A DNA stretch of 64,000 bases from assembly GCA_030252795.1 (NCBI GenBank), contig CP127080.1, forward strand, positions 1,252,501 through 1,316,500, in the 5' to 3' direction. The position numbers and the translations under genes are program-made. The DNA comes from Porticoccaceae bacterium LTM1 (GTDB lineage: Bacteria; Pseudomonadota; Gammaproteobacteria; Pseudomonadales; Porticoccaceae). The notes under the pieces are model-generated. The model saw only the letters and a program-made list of their open reading frames with translations, searched no databases and was not told where the DNA came from. Of this stretch, positions 34,451-44,138 are shown piece after piece. Within the stretch, counting starts at the first letter, position 1. The number at the start of each line of letters is the position of its first letter.

Positions 34451-34959
34451 TTAATAAGATTTTTAAAGGTGTTGTGTTTTTTTTGATCAATCTGTTTTGG
34501 CATTTTAGGCCAGAGCTCTCTACGTCAATTTATGCGTGGCTGTTGAGGAGAGGTGGGGCCGAAATAATAGGTACTCCAAATTATCTTTCGGCAAAAATAT
34601 GGTTTGATGGAAGTGATTATTCAAGAATTTCCTTAGGAAAAGATGTGACTATATCAAGTAATGTCAGGGTGCTGACGCATGATTGGTCTATTTTTACTGT
34701 AGGGAAAGGGCTTGGTTATGAATTTGAAGGGCCTGTGGGTGTCCATCGTAAAATTAAAATTGGTAATTATGTTTTTGTTGGAACTGGCTCTATTTTGATG
34801 CCGGGTTGTGAGATTGGTGATTGCTCCATAGTTGGTGCAGGCTCAGTTGTAAGAGGCATTATTCCACCAAATTCAATTGTTATAGGTAATCCAGCTCAAG
34901 TGGTCGGAAATGCAAAAGAATATGTGGATAAACAACTTAAGAATCTTGGTGGAATCTAG
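34438..34959 (+). CDS. Left-handed beta-helix acyltransferase (hexapeptide family)
   Basis: 173 residues with hexapeptide repeats forming a left-handed beta-helix (ISLGKDVTISSNVRVLTHDW, then IKIGNYVFVGTGSILMPGCE and IGDCSIVGAGSVVRGI). The His in LTHDW is the expected catalytic position. Such enzymes O- or N-acetylate sugars from acetyl-CoA. Here it most likely decorates the polysaccharide. The start overlaps the preceding glycosyltransferase by 13 bases. Confidence 0.88.
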   Translation: MYRIINKIFKGVVFFLINLFWHFRPELSTSIYAWLLRRGGAEIIGTPNYLSAKIWFDGSDYSRISLGKDVTISSNVRVLTHDWSIFTVGKGLGYEFEGPVGVHRKIKIGNYVFVGTGSILMPGCEIGDCSIVGAGSVVRGIIPPNSIVIGNPAQVVGNAKEYVDKQLKNLGGI

Positions 34960-34992
34960 TATTCCATTTTAATTTTTAAATGGTAAATAAAA

Positions 34993-37107
34993 GTGAAACA
35001 AATTTTGCAAAATATCTCCAATGGAGAAACACATCTTTCTGACGTTCCGTGCCCTGAACCTAGAAGTGGTCAGATTTTGATAAAAACAGAATCATCTTTG
35101 GTATCAGTTGGCACAGAAAGGATGTTAATTGATTTTGGCAAAGCAAATTGGATTGAAAAAGCACGTCAGCAGCCAGATAAGGTCAAGATGGTGCTTGATA
35201 AAGTTAAGACGGACGGTCTTTTGCCTACTCTCGATGCAGTTAGGTCCAAGCTTGATCAGCCACTACCTCTTGGGTATTGTAACGTTGGCACAGTCGTCGA
35301 TTCTGGTGGATCAAGCTTTACCAAGGGAGATAGGGTGGTCTCTAATGGTCACCATGCCCAGATAGTTAGGGTGCCTAAAAATCTAGTTGTAAAGATACCT
35401 GATTCTGTTGATAACGAAAGTGCTGCTTTTACTGTTTTAGGTTCAATTGCCATGCAAGGTGTGCGTTTGGCAGAGCCTACAATTGGTGAAACTTTTGTAG
35501 TTACAGGATTGGGTTTGATTGGTCTTCTGACTGTTCAAATACTCAAGGCCAATGGTTGTAGAGTCATTGGACTCGACTTTGATTCAAAAAAATGTGAGCT
35601 AGCAAGAGAGTTCGGCGCTGAGACAGTTGACCTATCTAAGGGAGAGGATCCTATACAGATAGCTGCTTCTTACTCCAGGGGGAGTGGTGTTGATGGAGTT
35701 ATTATTACAGCCAGCTCTAAGAGTAATGAAATTATTCACCAAGCTGCAACAATGTGCCGGAAACGTGCCAGGATCATACTGGTTGGTGTGGTTGGTTTAG
35801 AGCTAAGAAGGTCTGATTTTTATGAGAAAGAGCTGACATTTCAAGTGTCATGCTCGTATGGGCCTGGCCGTTATGATGATAGTTATGAACTGAAGGGGAA
35901 TGATTATCCACTTCCGTTTGTTCGCTGGACAGAGCAGAGAAATTTTGAAGCAGTTTTAGATTTAATGGCCAGTGGTGCGCTGAATGTTAAGCCACTTGTC
36001 AGTCATACGTATAGCTTCTTTGATGCTCTTGATGCCTATAAGGTATTAGAGGATCGTTCATCACTGGGAATTCTTCTGACTTACCCTCGTTCTCCTTTAC
36101 CCGAACTCCTTCAAAAATCTGTACAGTTGAAAGATGTTTGTGTTGAGGCTAGTAGTCTGGCAAAGGTGTCATTTGTAGGAGCTGGTAATTACGCTTCAAG
36201 AGTATTGATTCCTGCATTTAAGAAAGCAGGTGCAACATTGGGTTCAATCATCACCAGTGGTGGTGTTAGTGCAGCTCACCATGGAGCTAAAAATTCTTTT
36301 CAGGAGGCTTCGACAGAGTTCTCCAATTGCTTGAAAGAGGATGTTGACGCTGTTGTCATTGCAACCAGACACGACCTGCATGCGGCACAGACAATAGAAT
36401 CTATTAAGTCAGGTAAACATGTCTTTGTCGAAAAACCATTAGCATTGACATTGCAAGAGCTTAGTAATATTGAAAAAGAGTATAAAGCCCAAGCTAAACC
36501 GCTCAGTGTTATGGTTGGTTTTAACCGGCGCTTTGCGCCACATATCAAAAAAATGAAGGAGCTAATTAGTAGCAAAAAAATGCCAAAAACATTCATCATG
36601 ACGATGAATGCCGGTAACATTCCATCAGATCACTGGACACAAGATCCTGAAGTGGGTGGTGGGCGTATTATCGGTGAAGCTTGTCATTATATCGACTTGA
36701 TGCGCTTTCTAGTTGGTGCACCAATCACAGGGTGGAATGCAATTAAAGTTGCAGATGACAAAGGACTTGATGTAACAGATGATAAAGCAATTATTACTTT
36801 ATCATTTGAAGATGGATCTATTGGCTCCATTCACTATTTTGCAAATGGTGGAAAATCCTTTCCTAAAGAAAGGGTAGAGGTATTTTGTGACGATGCAGTG
36901 CTTCAGCTTGATAACTTCCGTAAACTCAGAGGGCATGGTTGGAAAGGTTTTTCCAAGCTAAGCAGTCTATCCCAGGATAAAGGACAGAATGCATGTGCTG
37001 AAGCCTTCATTCGATCTTTGAAGCAAGGAGGTGAACCTCCTATTAGCTTTGAAGAGATTTTGGAAGTATCCAGAGTGTCAATAGAAGTCGCTAATTCGCT
37101 ACGATAG
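34993..37107 (+). CDS. Bi-domain oxidoreductase: zinc-type alcohol dehydrogenase fused to Gfo/Idh/MocA
   Basis: 704 residues in two complete modules. Residues 1-370 are an MDR alcohol-dehydrogenase-like domain (VPCPEPRSGQILIKTESSLV; VTGLGLIGLLTVQILKANGC). Residues of about 385-704 are a Gfo/Idh/MocA domain (VSFVGAGNYASRVLIPAFKK; VFVEKPLALTLQEL; MVGFNRRFAPH). The start is GTG at 34993. Fusions of this type accompany heparinase-like genes in exopolysaccharide loci, as here. The substrate is probably an NDP- or glycan-linked sugar, not determinable from sequence. The usual zinc-ligand motifs of the MDR half are poorly conserved. Confidence 0.88.
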   Translation: MKQILQNISNGETHLSDVPCPEPRSGQILIKTESSLVSVGTERMLIDFGKANWIEKARQQPDKVKMVLDKVKTDGLLPTLDAVRSKLDQPLPLGYCNVGTVVDSGGSSFTKGDRVVSNGHHAQIVRVPKNLVVKIPDSVDNESAAFTVLGSIAMQGVRLAEPTIGETFVVTGLGLIGLLTVQILKANGCRVIGLDFDSKKCELAREFGAETVDLSKGEDPIQIAASYSRGSGVDGVIITASSKSNEIIHQAATMCRKRARIILVGVVGLELRRSDFYEKELTFQVSCSYGPGRYDDSYELKGNDYPLPFVRWTEQRNFEAVLDLMASGALNVKPLVSHTYSFFDALDAYKVLEDRSSLGILLTYPRSPLPELLQKSVQLKDVCVEASSLAKVSFVGAGNYASRVLIPAFKKAGATLGSIITSGGVSAAHHGAKNSFQEASTEFSNCLKEDVDAVVIATRHDLHAAQTIESIKSGKHVFVEKPLALTLQELSNIEKEYKAQAKPLSVMVGFNRRFAPHIKKMKELISSKKMPKTFIMTMNAGNIPSDHWTQDPEVGGGRIIGEACHYIDLMRFLVGAPITGWNAIKVADDKGLDVTDDKAIITLSFEDGSIGSIHYFANGGKSFPKERVEVFCDDAVLQLDNFRKLRGHGWKGFSKLSSLSQDKGQNACAEAFIRSLKQGGEPPISFEEILEVSRVSIEVANSLR

Positions 37108-37155
37108 TAAGTATGTGTGATTCAGGAGAGGGCACTTACGTGCCCTTGTTCGTTT

Positions 37156-38811
37156 ATGGAAAAATTTCTTAAATACTACAATACTTTGAAATATGTTAAG
37201 CCTTCCCAGTTGGTTTATAGGGTGTGGAGGCACTTTTTCCGCCCAAAAACTCGTGAGGTTCATGTCGTCACTGCTGAGAGTTTAAATTTTGGCTCGTGGG
37301 TGAAGCATGAGCTTTATGAGCCGAAACTTTTGAGTGACCAATCAGTTAGCTTTCTGAATGAAACTGGCATTATCGATAGTGTGGAATCCTGGAATTCGCC
37401 AACACATTCAAAATTATGGCTTTATAACCTTCATTATTTTGATGAATTGAATTCATTTGGTGCACATAAGAAAAGGGCTTTACATGATGGTTGGTTAAAA
37501 CGATGGGTAAGGGAGAATCCACCTGGTGCCGGTAATGGATGGGAGCCTTACCCAATATCTTTGAGGTCTGTTAATTGGATAAAGGCATTTTTGTCAGGAT
37601 TACAACCTGATGCAGAATTAAACAAAAGCTTGGCTTTGCAAATAGATCATCTATCTCAGGATTTGGAAAAGCACCTTCTTGGCAATCATCTCTTTGTTAA
37701 TGCCAAATCCTTGATATTTGGTGGGTGTTATTTTCAAGGTGAAGCTGCAGATAGATGGCTGAAGTGTGGTTTATCAATTTATAAGCGTGAACTTAATGAG
37801 CAGGTACTCAAGGATGGGGGGAATTTTGAGCTAACGCCAATGTATCATGCAATCATGCTTGTCGATTTACTCGATTTGATTAATTTGTCTCGAGTGTATC
37901 CAAATCGAATTCCTGACTCAATTGTGATCAAGACACAACAAGTAGCAAACAAAATGATTACTTGGCTTCAGCGAATGTCCCATGCACAGAAAGAGATAAG
38001 CTTTTTTAACGATAGCGCAATGGGTGTTGCACCCGAAAATTCTTGCATTTTTGATTATGCAGAAAAGCTAGGCCTTTCATCAAAGGCGTTGAGTGTGGGA
38101 AAAGAGTACAAAGTCTTTGATATGCCTGATTCAGGTTATGTATCAGTGCACTCTGAAGAGTTGACACTGATTGCTGATTTGGCAGCTATTGGCCCTGATT
38201 ACATACCTGGGCATGCCCATGCAGATACCCTTAGTTTTGAAATGAGCTTGGGAGGGCAAAGATTATTTGTAAACTCAGGGATTTCAGAGTACGGGCTAAG
38301 TAAGAATAGACTGATCCAAAGGAAGACATTGTCACATAATACAGTTTCAGTTGATTCATTGGATTCTACTGAAGTATGGAGTGGTTTCCGAGTGGCACGA
38401 AGGGCAAGAATTCTCAATAGGTTTGTGTTAAACCAAAGCTCTGATGGAATATGCTTTGGCGCTACTCATGATGGTTTCAGAAAACAAGGTTGTCCAGTTC
38501 TTCATCGAAGAGAATGGCGATTATGTAAAAATGAGTTAATAGTCAAAGATTTTCTTGAAGGCTCATGGAAGACTTCTGTTGGCTTTTTGCATCTTCATCC
38601 AGACGTGAAATTATTGAACTTCTCTTCATCGATGGCGCTTCTTCAAGTTGGAGAGTATCACGTCGAGCTTAAGGTTGAGGGTGGAAAGATTAATGTTGTG
38701 CCTTCCACATATCACCCTAGGTTTGGTGTTGTTGAAAATAATGAGAAGCTTGAATTGTCTTTTACTAAGGATCAGATGTCCTCATATATCAAGTGGGAAA
38801 AAGTGGCTTAA
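37156..38811 (+). CDS. Heparinase II/III-family protein
   Basis: 551 residues from ATG at 37156 (the frame opens at GTG 37117). The start MEKFLKYYNTLKYVKPSQLV matches relatives. An alpha/alpha toroid domain (LWLYNLHYFDELNSFGAHKK; NHLFVNAKSLIFGGCYF) precedes the heparinase II/III beta-sandwich (YIPGHAHADTLSFEMSLGGQ; SEYGLSKNRLIQRKTLSHNT). Members cleave uronate-containing polysaccharides by elimination. Those inside biosynthetic loci may trim or modify the glycan. No signal peptide is evident. GGAGAGG at 37124 is separated from the ATG by a GGGCAC/GTGCCC hairpin. Confidence 0.88.
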   Translation: MEKFLKYYNTLKYVKPSQLVYRVWRHFFRPKTREVHVVTAESLNFGSWVKHELYEPKLLSDQSVSFLNETGIIDSVESWNSPTHSKLWLYNLHYFDELNSFGAHKKRALHDGWLKRWVRENPPGAGNGWEPYPISLRSVNWIKAFLSGLQPDAELNKSLALQIDHLSQDLEKHLLGNHLFVNAKSLIFGGCYFQGEAADRWLKCGLSIYKRELNEQVLKDGGNFELTPMYHAIMLVDLLDLINLSRVYPNRIPDSIVIKTQQVANKMITWLQRMSHAQKEISFFNDSAMGVAPENSCIFDYAEKLGLSSKALSVGKEYKVFDMPDSGYVSVHSEELTLIADLAAIGPDYIPGHAHADTLSFEMSLGGQRLFVNSGISEYGLSKNRLIQRKTLSHNTVSVDSLDSTEVWSGFRVARRARILNRFVLNQSSDGICFGATHDGFRKQGCPVLHRREWRLCKNELIVKDFLEGSWKTSVGFLHLHPDVKLLNFSSSMALLQVGEYHVELKVEGGKINVVPSTYHPRFGVVENNEKLELSFTKDQMSSYIKWEKVA

Positions 38812-38814
38812 GAA

Positions 38815-40062
38815 ATGCATATTTTATTTTTGACAGATAATTTTCCACCAGAAGGGAATGCTCCTGCAACAAGAACTTATGAGCATGCACGGGAGTGGGT
38901 GAAAGCTGGTCATAGAGTGACGGTTATTACTGGTGTGCCAAACTTTCCGGAGGGGAAGGTCTTTGATGGCTATCAGAATAAGTGGTATCAGAAAGAGTGT
39001 GTTGAAGGAATAGAAGTAAGACGAGTTAAGACCTTTATTACGGCAAATGAAGGCTTTGTAAAACGTACTCTGGATTTTATGTCCTTTATGGTTACGGGTT
39101 TCATCGCTGGGCTCTTTGTGAAGCGGCCAGATGTTGTTGTGGCGACGTCGCCTCAATTCTTCTGTGCAATAGCTGGCTGGCTTTTATCCGCGCTGCGTAG
39201 GAAGCCCTTCATCTTCGAGTTGCGAGATATTTGGCCTGCCTCCATTACAGCAGTAGGGGCTATGGAGAGATCTATAGTAATTCGTTTCTTGGAAAAACTT
39301 GAGATGTTCTTATATAAGCGGGCTGATCATATTATTTCAGTGACTCATGCTTTTAAGAAGGAGTTAGGTGAAAGAGGAATTGACACAAGGAAGATATCAG
39401 TAGTTTTGAACGGTGTAGATCTTTCAAAGTATGAGCCTCAGCCCAAAGATGTAGAGCTTTCCAATCTCTATAATTTAAATGGAAAATTTGTTGCTGGCTA
39501 CATTGGTACCCACGGTATGGCGCATGCTTTGGAAACTATTGTTGAGGCAGCGGAAAGGTTACAGAAACAGCAGGATATTGTCTTTTTGTTCGCTGGAGGT
39601 GGTGCCGCTGTTGATAATGTGAAAGATCTTGTAGAGGCGAAAGGGCTTACGAACGTAAGAATGCTTGGGCGTCAAGATAAGTCGCTTATGCCAAAGATAT
39701 GGTCTCTTTGTGACGTATCAGTTGTTCACCTTAAGGATGTTCCACTTTTTACAAGTGTGATCCCATCCAAGATTTTTGAGTCTATGGGAATGGGGCTACC
39801 AATTTTGATAGGTGTGCCAGAAGGTGAGGCAACAGAAATTGTGGTTTCTTCTGGTGCTGGCATTGCAATTGCACCAGAGAACAGTGATGTTATGGCAGAG
39901 TCTATATTGCAGTTCTATTTAGACAAAGAGTGTCTCTCTGCTCTATCTGAGAATAGCTTAAGAGCAGCTTCTCAATATAGTCGTAGAGCTCTAGCGAATA
40001 GTATGCTTGAAAGTCTTGAAAAAGTTGTTAAGCCGGCAGTTGCCAAATCAATTGTTAATTGA
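38815..40062 (+). CDS. Glycosyltransferase, GT4 (WbuB-like)
   Basis: 415 residues of the WbuB/WcaI group. The N-terminus MHILFLTDNFPPEGNAPATR and FIFELRDIWPASITAVGAME are characteristic, followed by VLNGVDLSKYEPQP, GYIGTHGMAHALETIVEAAE and IPSKIFESMGMGLPILIGVP with the donor-binding Glu region. WbuB-type enzymes transfer an amino sugar to a lipid-linked acceptor. The gene starts 3 bases after the heparinase-like stop and converges on the wecA-like gene, with a 15-base overlap of the two 3' ends. Confidence 0.9.
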   Translation: MHILFLTDNFPPEGNAPATRTYEHAREWVKAGHRVTVITGVPNFPEGKVFDGYQNKWYQKECVEGIEVRRVKTFITANEGFVKRTLDFMSFMVTGFIAGLFVKRPDVVVATSPQFFCAIAGWLLSALRRKPFIFELRDIWPASITAVGAMERSIVIRFLEKLEMFLYKRADHIISVTHAFKKELGERGIDTRKISVVLNGVDLSKYEPQPKDVELSNLYNLNGKFVAGYIGTHGMAHALETIVEAAERLQKQQDIVFLFAGGGAAVDNVKDLVEAKGLTNVRMLGRQDKSLMPKIWSLCDVSVVHLKDVPLFTSVIPSKIFESMGMGLPILIGVPEGEATEIVVSSGAGIAIAPENSDVMAESILQFYLDKECLSALSENSLRAASQYSRRALANSMLESLEKVVKPAVAKSIVN

Positions 40063-41151
40063 CTTGGTCCAATTAAGGAGCTTATTGGATAGGCCACGTG
40101 TAATTACAATAAGTCGCTTAATTTGCTTTGATGCTTTATAAGCATGCCTAAAAGCATAAAGGTGGCACAGGAAAAGGACAATAAACAGGGCTGCACTAAA
40201 ATAGCTTGGCGCAGAGGATAGGGCTCCACCTATTGATGCACAAGTCCCTCCATAAATAATAAGAGAAACTAGTGCCTGTCTTCTAGAAAGTCCACCTTTA
40301 ACAAGGATGTGGTGTAGGTGGGTTTTGTCGGCAACAAATGGTGACTGTTTCTTAAGTATTCTTCTGACCATCGTACTAATCATGTCGATCAGCGGCACTG
40401 CAACGAGCCACAGGGCTGTTGCAGGAGTGAACGCGGCGTTCTCACCTTGCGAAAAATAGATCATTAGACCAGCAATGGTGAAGCCCATAAACATACTGCC
40501 AGCATCACCTAGAAAAATTTTCTCATGTGTACTAGGGATTATTTGTAAATTGAATAAAAGGAAAACAGCCAGGGATGCTGCCATGAAGGAGAGAAGGTTA
40601 ATCTCAGAGTCAGATGCAGTTGGGTATGTTAGAACTAGCAAGCCTAGAATAGCTATCAATGACATTGATCCAGCAAGTCCATCTATCCCATCAGTCATAT
40701 TGTAGGCATTAGTAATGCCAGCGATAGCAATTGCAGTTACAGGGATTGTGGCGATACCCAGCCCAATATTACCAAGTCCGAACAGGTTGCCTAATGAGCT
40801 AAGGCTGATACCAATCCCGCTAGCTAGGGCAATGCCAGCCAGTATTTGAATCCACAATCTAAATTTGGCAGGTAAGTCGTATTTGTCATCTAAGGTTCCA
40901 ACTAGGGTTATAAGGCCACCAAGTGACATTAAGCCCATAAGTTGAGTGTTTAAATCACAAAAAATTGCACTACTTAAGATCACAGAAATATAAATTGAAA
41001 TACCACCAACAAGGGGAATGTTCCCGGCGTGGTCTTTTCGTCCCTGGGGGATGTCTAACAGCCTGACTTTGTGTGCTAAAGGCACTAAGAGACTTGTTGT
41101 CAAATATGAGACAACACAAATGAAGGTAACTGGAAGCCATTGCATTAGCAT
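40048..41151 (-). CDS. wecA: WecA-like undecaprenyl-phosphate sugar-1-phosphate transferase
   Basis: 367 residues with about ten or eleven membrane segments, of the MraY/WecA family. It starts lipid-linked glycans by moving GlcNAc-1-phosphate (or a related HexNAc) to undecaprenyl phosphate. Conserved loops are present: DIPQGRKDHAGNIPLVGG, the Asp-rich LDDKYDLP, NAYNMTDGIDGLAG, FLGDAGSMFMGF and the HLHHILV motif. It is opposite in strand to the rest of the locus, so separately transcribed, but it closes the locus logically. Confidence 0.93.
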   Translation of the reverse strand: MLMQWLPVTFICVVSYLTTSLLVPLAHKVRLLDIPQGRKDHAGNIPLVGGISIYISVILSSAIFCDLNTQLMGLMSLGGLITLVGTLDDKYDLPAKFRLWIQILAGIALASGIGISLSSLGNLFGLGNIGLGIATIPVTAIAIAGITNAYNMTDGIDGLAGSMSLIAILGLLVLTYPTASDSEINLLSFMAASLAVFLLFNLQIIPSTHEKIFLGDAGSMFMGFTIAGLMIYFSQGENAAFTPATALWLVAVPLIDMISTMVRRILKKQSPFVADKTHLHHILVKGGLSRRQALVSLIIYGGTCASIGGALSSAPSYFSAALFIVLFLCHLYAFRHAYKASKQIKRLIVITRGLSNKLLNWTKSINN

Positions 41152-41285
41152 GTCTGGACTCTATCTTCCCTGGTGGTTCTTTTTAACGATTTGTGAGCGA
41201 ATTCTAATGTGTTTGACGCTTTGGGGCTAGTCAGAATGTATTACGGTTATTGTCTGTGGGTACTATTTCAGTTTCATTAAGCAAT

Positions 41286-41314
41286 AAAAAAGGGGTGACT
41301 AAAAGTCACCCCTT
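41286..41314 (-). terminator. Terminator of tRNA-Asn
   Basis: On the minus strand AGGGGTGACT and AGTCACCCCT pair around a TTT-type loop and run into six Ts, 7 bases after the tRNA CCA end. Confidence 0.85.
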
Positions 41315-41320
41315 TGTATT

Positions 41321-41396
41321 TGGCTCCGCCTGCTGGGCTCGAACCAGCGACCCAATGATTAACAGTCATTTGCTCTACCAACTGAGCTAAGGCGGA
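41321..41396 (-). tRNA. tRNA-Asn (anticodon GTT)
   Basis: A complete cloverleaf on the minus strand. The acceptor TCCGCCT pairs with AGGCGGA, the anticodon loop CTGTTAA gives GTT, the T-loop is TTCGAGC and CCA is encoded. A terminator follows. Confidence 0.97.
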
Positions 41397-41514
41397 TCAG
41401 CATGTTGCTGAGGTCGCGTATGTTAGGGGGGAGGCCCTTAGTCGTCAACCCCTTTTTTCAAAAAAGTTACAATTTTCTAAGTTGTTGATTTTTTGAGCAA
41501 AAGGGTGGTGTGGA

Positions 41515-41730
41515 AGAGGTTGGATCGCCACGCTTCGCTCGCGATGGCGGGGTGGGAGTGAAAGACGCTGGGTTGCCGCGTTCGCTTTGCTCACTCGCAA
41601 TGACGAGTGGTGGTGGGTTGTGATGGAGAGGTATGTTGTTTAGGTTCGCGGCTGAAGCCGCTCCTACAGGAGACGGGTGGTGGGGGCCGGAGGTTTGTTG
41701 TTTGGTGCGCGCGGCGCACCCTACAGTGTT
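41515..41730. repeat. Mixed palindromic repeats upstream of uvrB
   Basis: GGATCGCCACGCTTCGCTCG (41522) and GGTTGCCGCGTTCGCTTTGC (41571) half-elements, an inverted GGCTGAAGCCGCTCCTAC unit (about 41650-41668) and a GTGCGCGCGGCGCACCCTAC piece (41706-41725). No gene is seen between 41397 and 41795. Confidence 0.78.
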
Positions 41731-41807
41731 GAGGGGCCTGTTACGGCGTGGTGGGTGGTGATGGAGGGGTGGTATAGTTACCGGCTTGGTGTTTTATGGG
41801 TAGGGGT

Positions 41808-43823
41808 ATGGAAAAGCCGTTTAAGGTAGTTAGCAAATACGCGCCTGCGGGGGATCAGCCAGCGGCTATTGATGCGTTGGTGGAGGGTATTGAAGCCGGA
41901 TTGGCCAGTCAAACGCTATTGGGTGTGACCGGTTCTGGGAAAACGTTCTCAATTGCCAATGTTGTTGGGCGGGTACAGCGGCCAACTATTGTGCTTGCTC
42001 ATAACAAGACTCTGGCAGCTCAGCTCTACGGGGAGTTTAAGGAGTTCTTTCCGGAAAACGCGGTTGAGTACTTTGTTTCCTATTACGACTATTACCAGCC
42101 TGAGGCTTATGTGCCTTCCTCGGATACCTTTATCGAGAAAGATGCATCAGTAAACCAGCATATTGAGCAAATGCGCCTGTCAGCCACCAAGGCCTTGCTG
42201 GAGCGCCGCGATGTGATTGTGGTGGCAACGGTTTCTTCTATTTACGGTTTGGGAGACCCGAAGTCCTATCATCAGATGGTGATTCACCTGGTTAGAGGGG
42301 AGCGTATTGATCAGCGAACCTTGCTCCGGCGCCTGGCTGAGCTTCAATACGCCCGCAATGATATGGATTTTCGTCGTGCCACTTATCGGGTCAGGGGGGA
42401 TGTGATTGATATTCACCCGGCTGATTCTGAGTATGAAGCACTCCGTGTAGAGCTGTTTGATGATGAAATTGAACAGTTATCGGTGTTTGACCCGCTGACT
42501 GGTGAGGTGCTTCGTAAGGTACCTCGATTCACAGTCTATCCCAAAACGCACTATGTAACCCCTCGCCAGACCATTCTTGAGGCAATTGAGCAAATAAAAG
42601 AGGAGCTTCGGGAGCGGTTAGAGCAGCTTAACTCGTCCAGCAAGCTGGTAGAGGCTCAACGGCTGGGGGAGAGGACGCGATACGACCTGGAGATGATGCA
42701 GGAGCTGGGTTACTGCACGGGTATTGAAAATTACTCCCGCTATTTGTCTGGCGCTAAGCCTGGCGAACCGCCACCTTGTCTGTTCGATTATTTGCCGAAC
42801 GACTCTTTGCTGGTGATTGATGAGTCCCATGTGACGATTCCCCAGTTGGGCGCAATGTACAAAGGGGATAGGTCCCGCAAGGAGACTCTTGTTGAATTTG
42901 GTTTCCGCTTGCCGTCGGCACTGGATAACCGTCCGTTGCGATTTGATGAGTGGGAGCGATTGGCGCCTCAGGCGATTTTTGTGTCCGCGACTCCCGGTAA
43001 GTATGAGGCTGCGAATGCCGGGCGGATAGTGGAGCAGGTGGTTAGGCCTACTGGGTTGATTGATCCGGAGCTGGAGGTACGGCCAGCACTTACCCAAGTA
43101 GATGATGTGTTGTCGGAGATCCATCTGCGTGTTCAGGCTGAGGAGCGCGTGTTAATCACGGTTCTGACCAAACGCATGGCTGAGGATTTGACCGAATACT
43201 TAGCCGAACATGGGGTAAGGGTGCGTTACTTGCACTCGGATATTGATACCGTGGAGCGAGTGGAGATTATTCGGGATCTTCGAATTGGCGAATTTGATGT
43301 GTTGGTGGGGATCAATCTGCTTCGAGAGGGGCTCGATATGCCAGAGGTCTCTCTGGTGGCCATTTTTGATGCCGATAAAGAAGGCTTCCTGCGATCGGAG
43401 CAATCCCTTATCCAGACAATTGGCCGTGCAGCTCGAAATGTTAATGGTAAGGCAATTCTCTATGCTGACCGGGTCACCGGCTCCATGCAGCGCGCCATGG
43501 ATGAGACTGAAAGGCGCAGGGCCAAGCAGGTTGAACACAATTTGGAGCATGGCATTACGCCGCAGGGCGTGAAAAAGGCGGTGGCAGATATTCTGGAAGG
43601 TGCGGTAACACCGGGTGTGCCAGGCATGGGGCGAAGCAGGGCGCGTAAAGTGGCTGAATCTGCAGCTGAATACGATGTCGCTAAATTGGTAGCCGACCCG
43701 AAAAAGTTGGCAGCCAAGATTGAGCAGCTCGAGAAGAAAATGCATCAGTGTGCCAAAGATCTGGAGTTTGAGGAGGCGGCGAGAGTTAGGGATGAGATTG
43801 AGCGGTTGAGGAAGCCAGCCTGA
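41808..43823 (+). CDS. uvrB: UvrABC excision nuclease subunit B
   Basis: 671 residues from ATG at 41808; an in-frame ATG at 41796 would add four residues. [20 protein letters not shown] matches family N-termini. It carries the Walker A motif GVTGSGKTF, the beta-hairpin [20 protein letters not shown], the DEAD-box-like VIDESH, helicase motif VI (QTIGRAARN) and the C-terminal UvrC-binding UVR motif ([20 protein letters not shown]). UvrB verifies DNA damage and loads UvrC in nucleotide excision repair. It sits alone between repeat clusters; the SOS box was not identified. Confidence 0.97.
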   Translation: MEKPFKVVSKYAPAGDQPAAIDALVEGIEAGLASQTLLGVTGSGKTFSIANVVGRVQRPTIVLAHNKTLAAQLYGEFKEFFPENAVEYFVSYYDYYQPEAYVPSSDTFIEKDASVNQHIEQMRLSATKALLERRDVIVVATVSSIYGLGDPKSYHQMVIHLVRGERIDQRTLLRRLAELQYARNDMDFRRATYRVRGDVIDIHPADSEYEALRVELFDDEIEQLSVFDPLTGEVLRKVPRFTVYPKTHYVTPRQTILEAIEQIKEELRERLEQLNSSSKLVEAQRLGERTRYDLEMMQELGYCTGIENYSRYLSGAKPGEPPPCLFDYLPNDSLLVIDESHVTIPQLGAMYKGDRSRKETLVEFGFRLPSALDNRPLRFDEWERLAPQAIFVSATPGKYEAANAGRIVEQVVRPTGLIDPELEVRPALTQVDDVLSEIHLRVQAEERVLITVLTKRMAEDLTEYLAEHGVRVRYLHSDIDTVERVEIIRDLRIGEFDVLVGINLLREGLDMPEVSLVAIFDADKEGFLRSEQSLIQTIGRAARNVNGKAILYADRVTGSMQRAMDETERRRAKQVEHNLEHGITPQGVKKAVADILEGAVTPGVPGMGRSRARKVAESAAEYDVAKLVADPKKLAAKIEQLEKKMHQCAKDLEFEEAARVRDEIERLRKPA

Positions 43824-43826
43824 GAC

Positions 43827-44005
43827 GTAGGGTGCGCCGTGCGCACCGAGAAGCGATATATGCCGTGCCCAGCGGTGCGCACGGCACACCCTACAAAATC
43901 TGCCATTGCCCACCGTCTTTGCGAGCCGCGAAGTGGTGAAGCAATCTAGTGGCTTATGTGTAAAGGAGAAGTCGCTAGATCGCCACGCTACCGCATGCGA
44001 TGACG
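43827..44005. repeat. Two palindromic repeats downstream of uvrB
   Basis: 43827-43894 is a GTAGGGTGCGCCGTGCGCAC/GTGCGCACGGCACACCCTAC pair. 43915-44005 is a TTGCGAGCCGCGAAG...GCATGCGATGACG element. The remaining bases up to 44138 hold no gene. Confidence 0.85.
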
Positions 44006-44138
44006 AATCTGTGATCGAAACTTTACCCGCGTACCAAATCCCATTGCATCGGTAGCATTCCGTAACAATGCCTTGCTACAATCCGCCTCTTAGCCGCTAT
44101 CGGCATGCTTTGTACTTGAGAACTCGGAAATCATAAAG

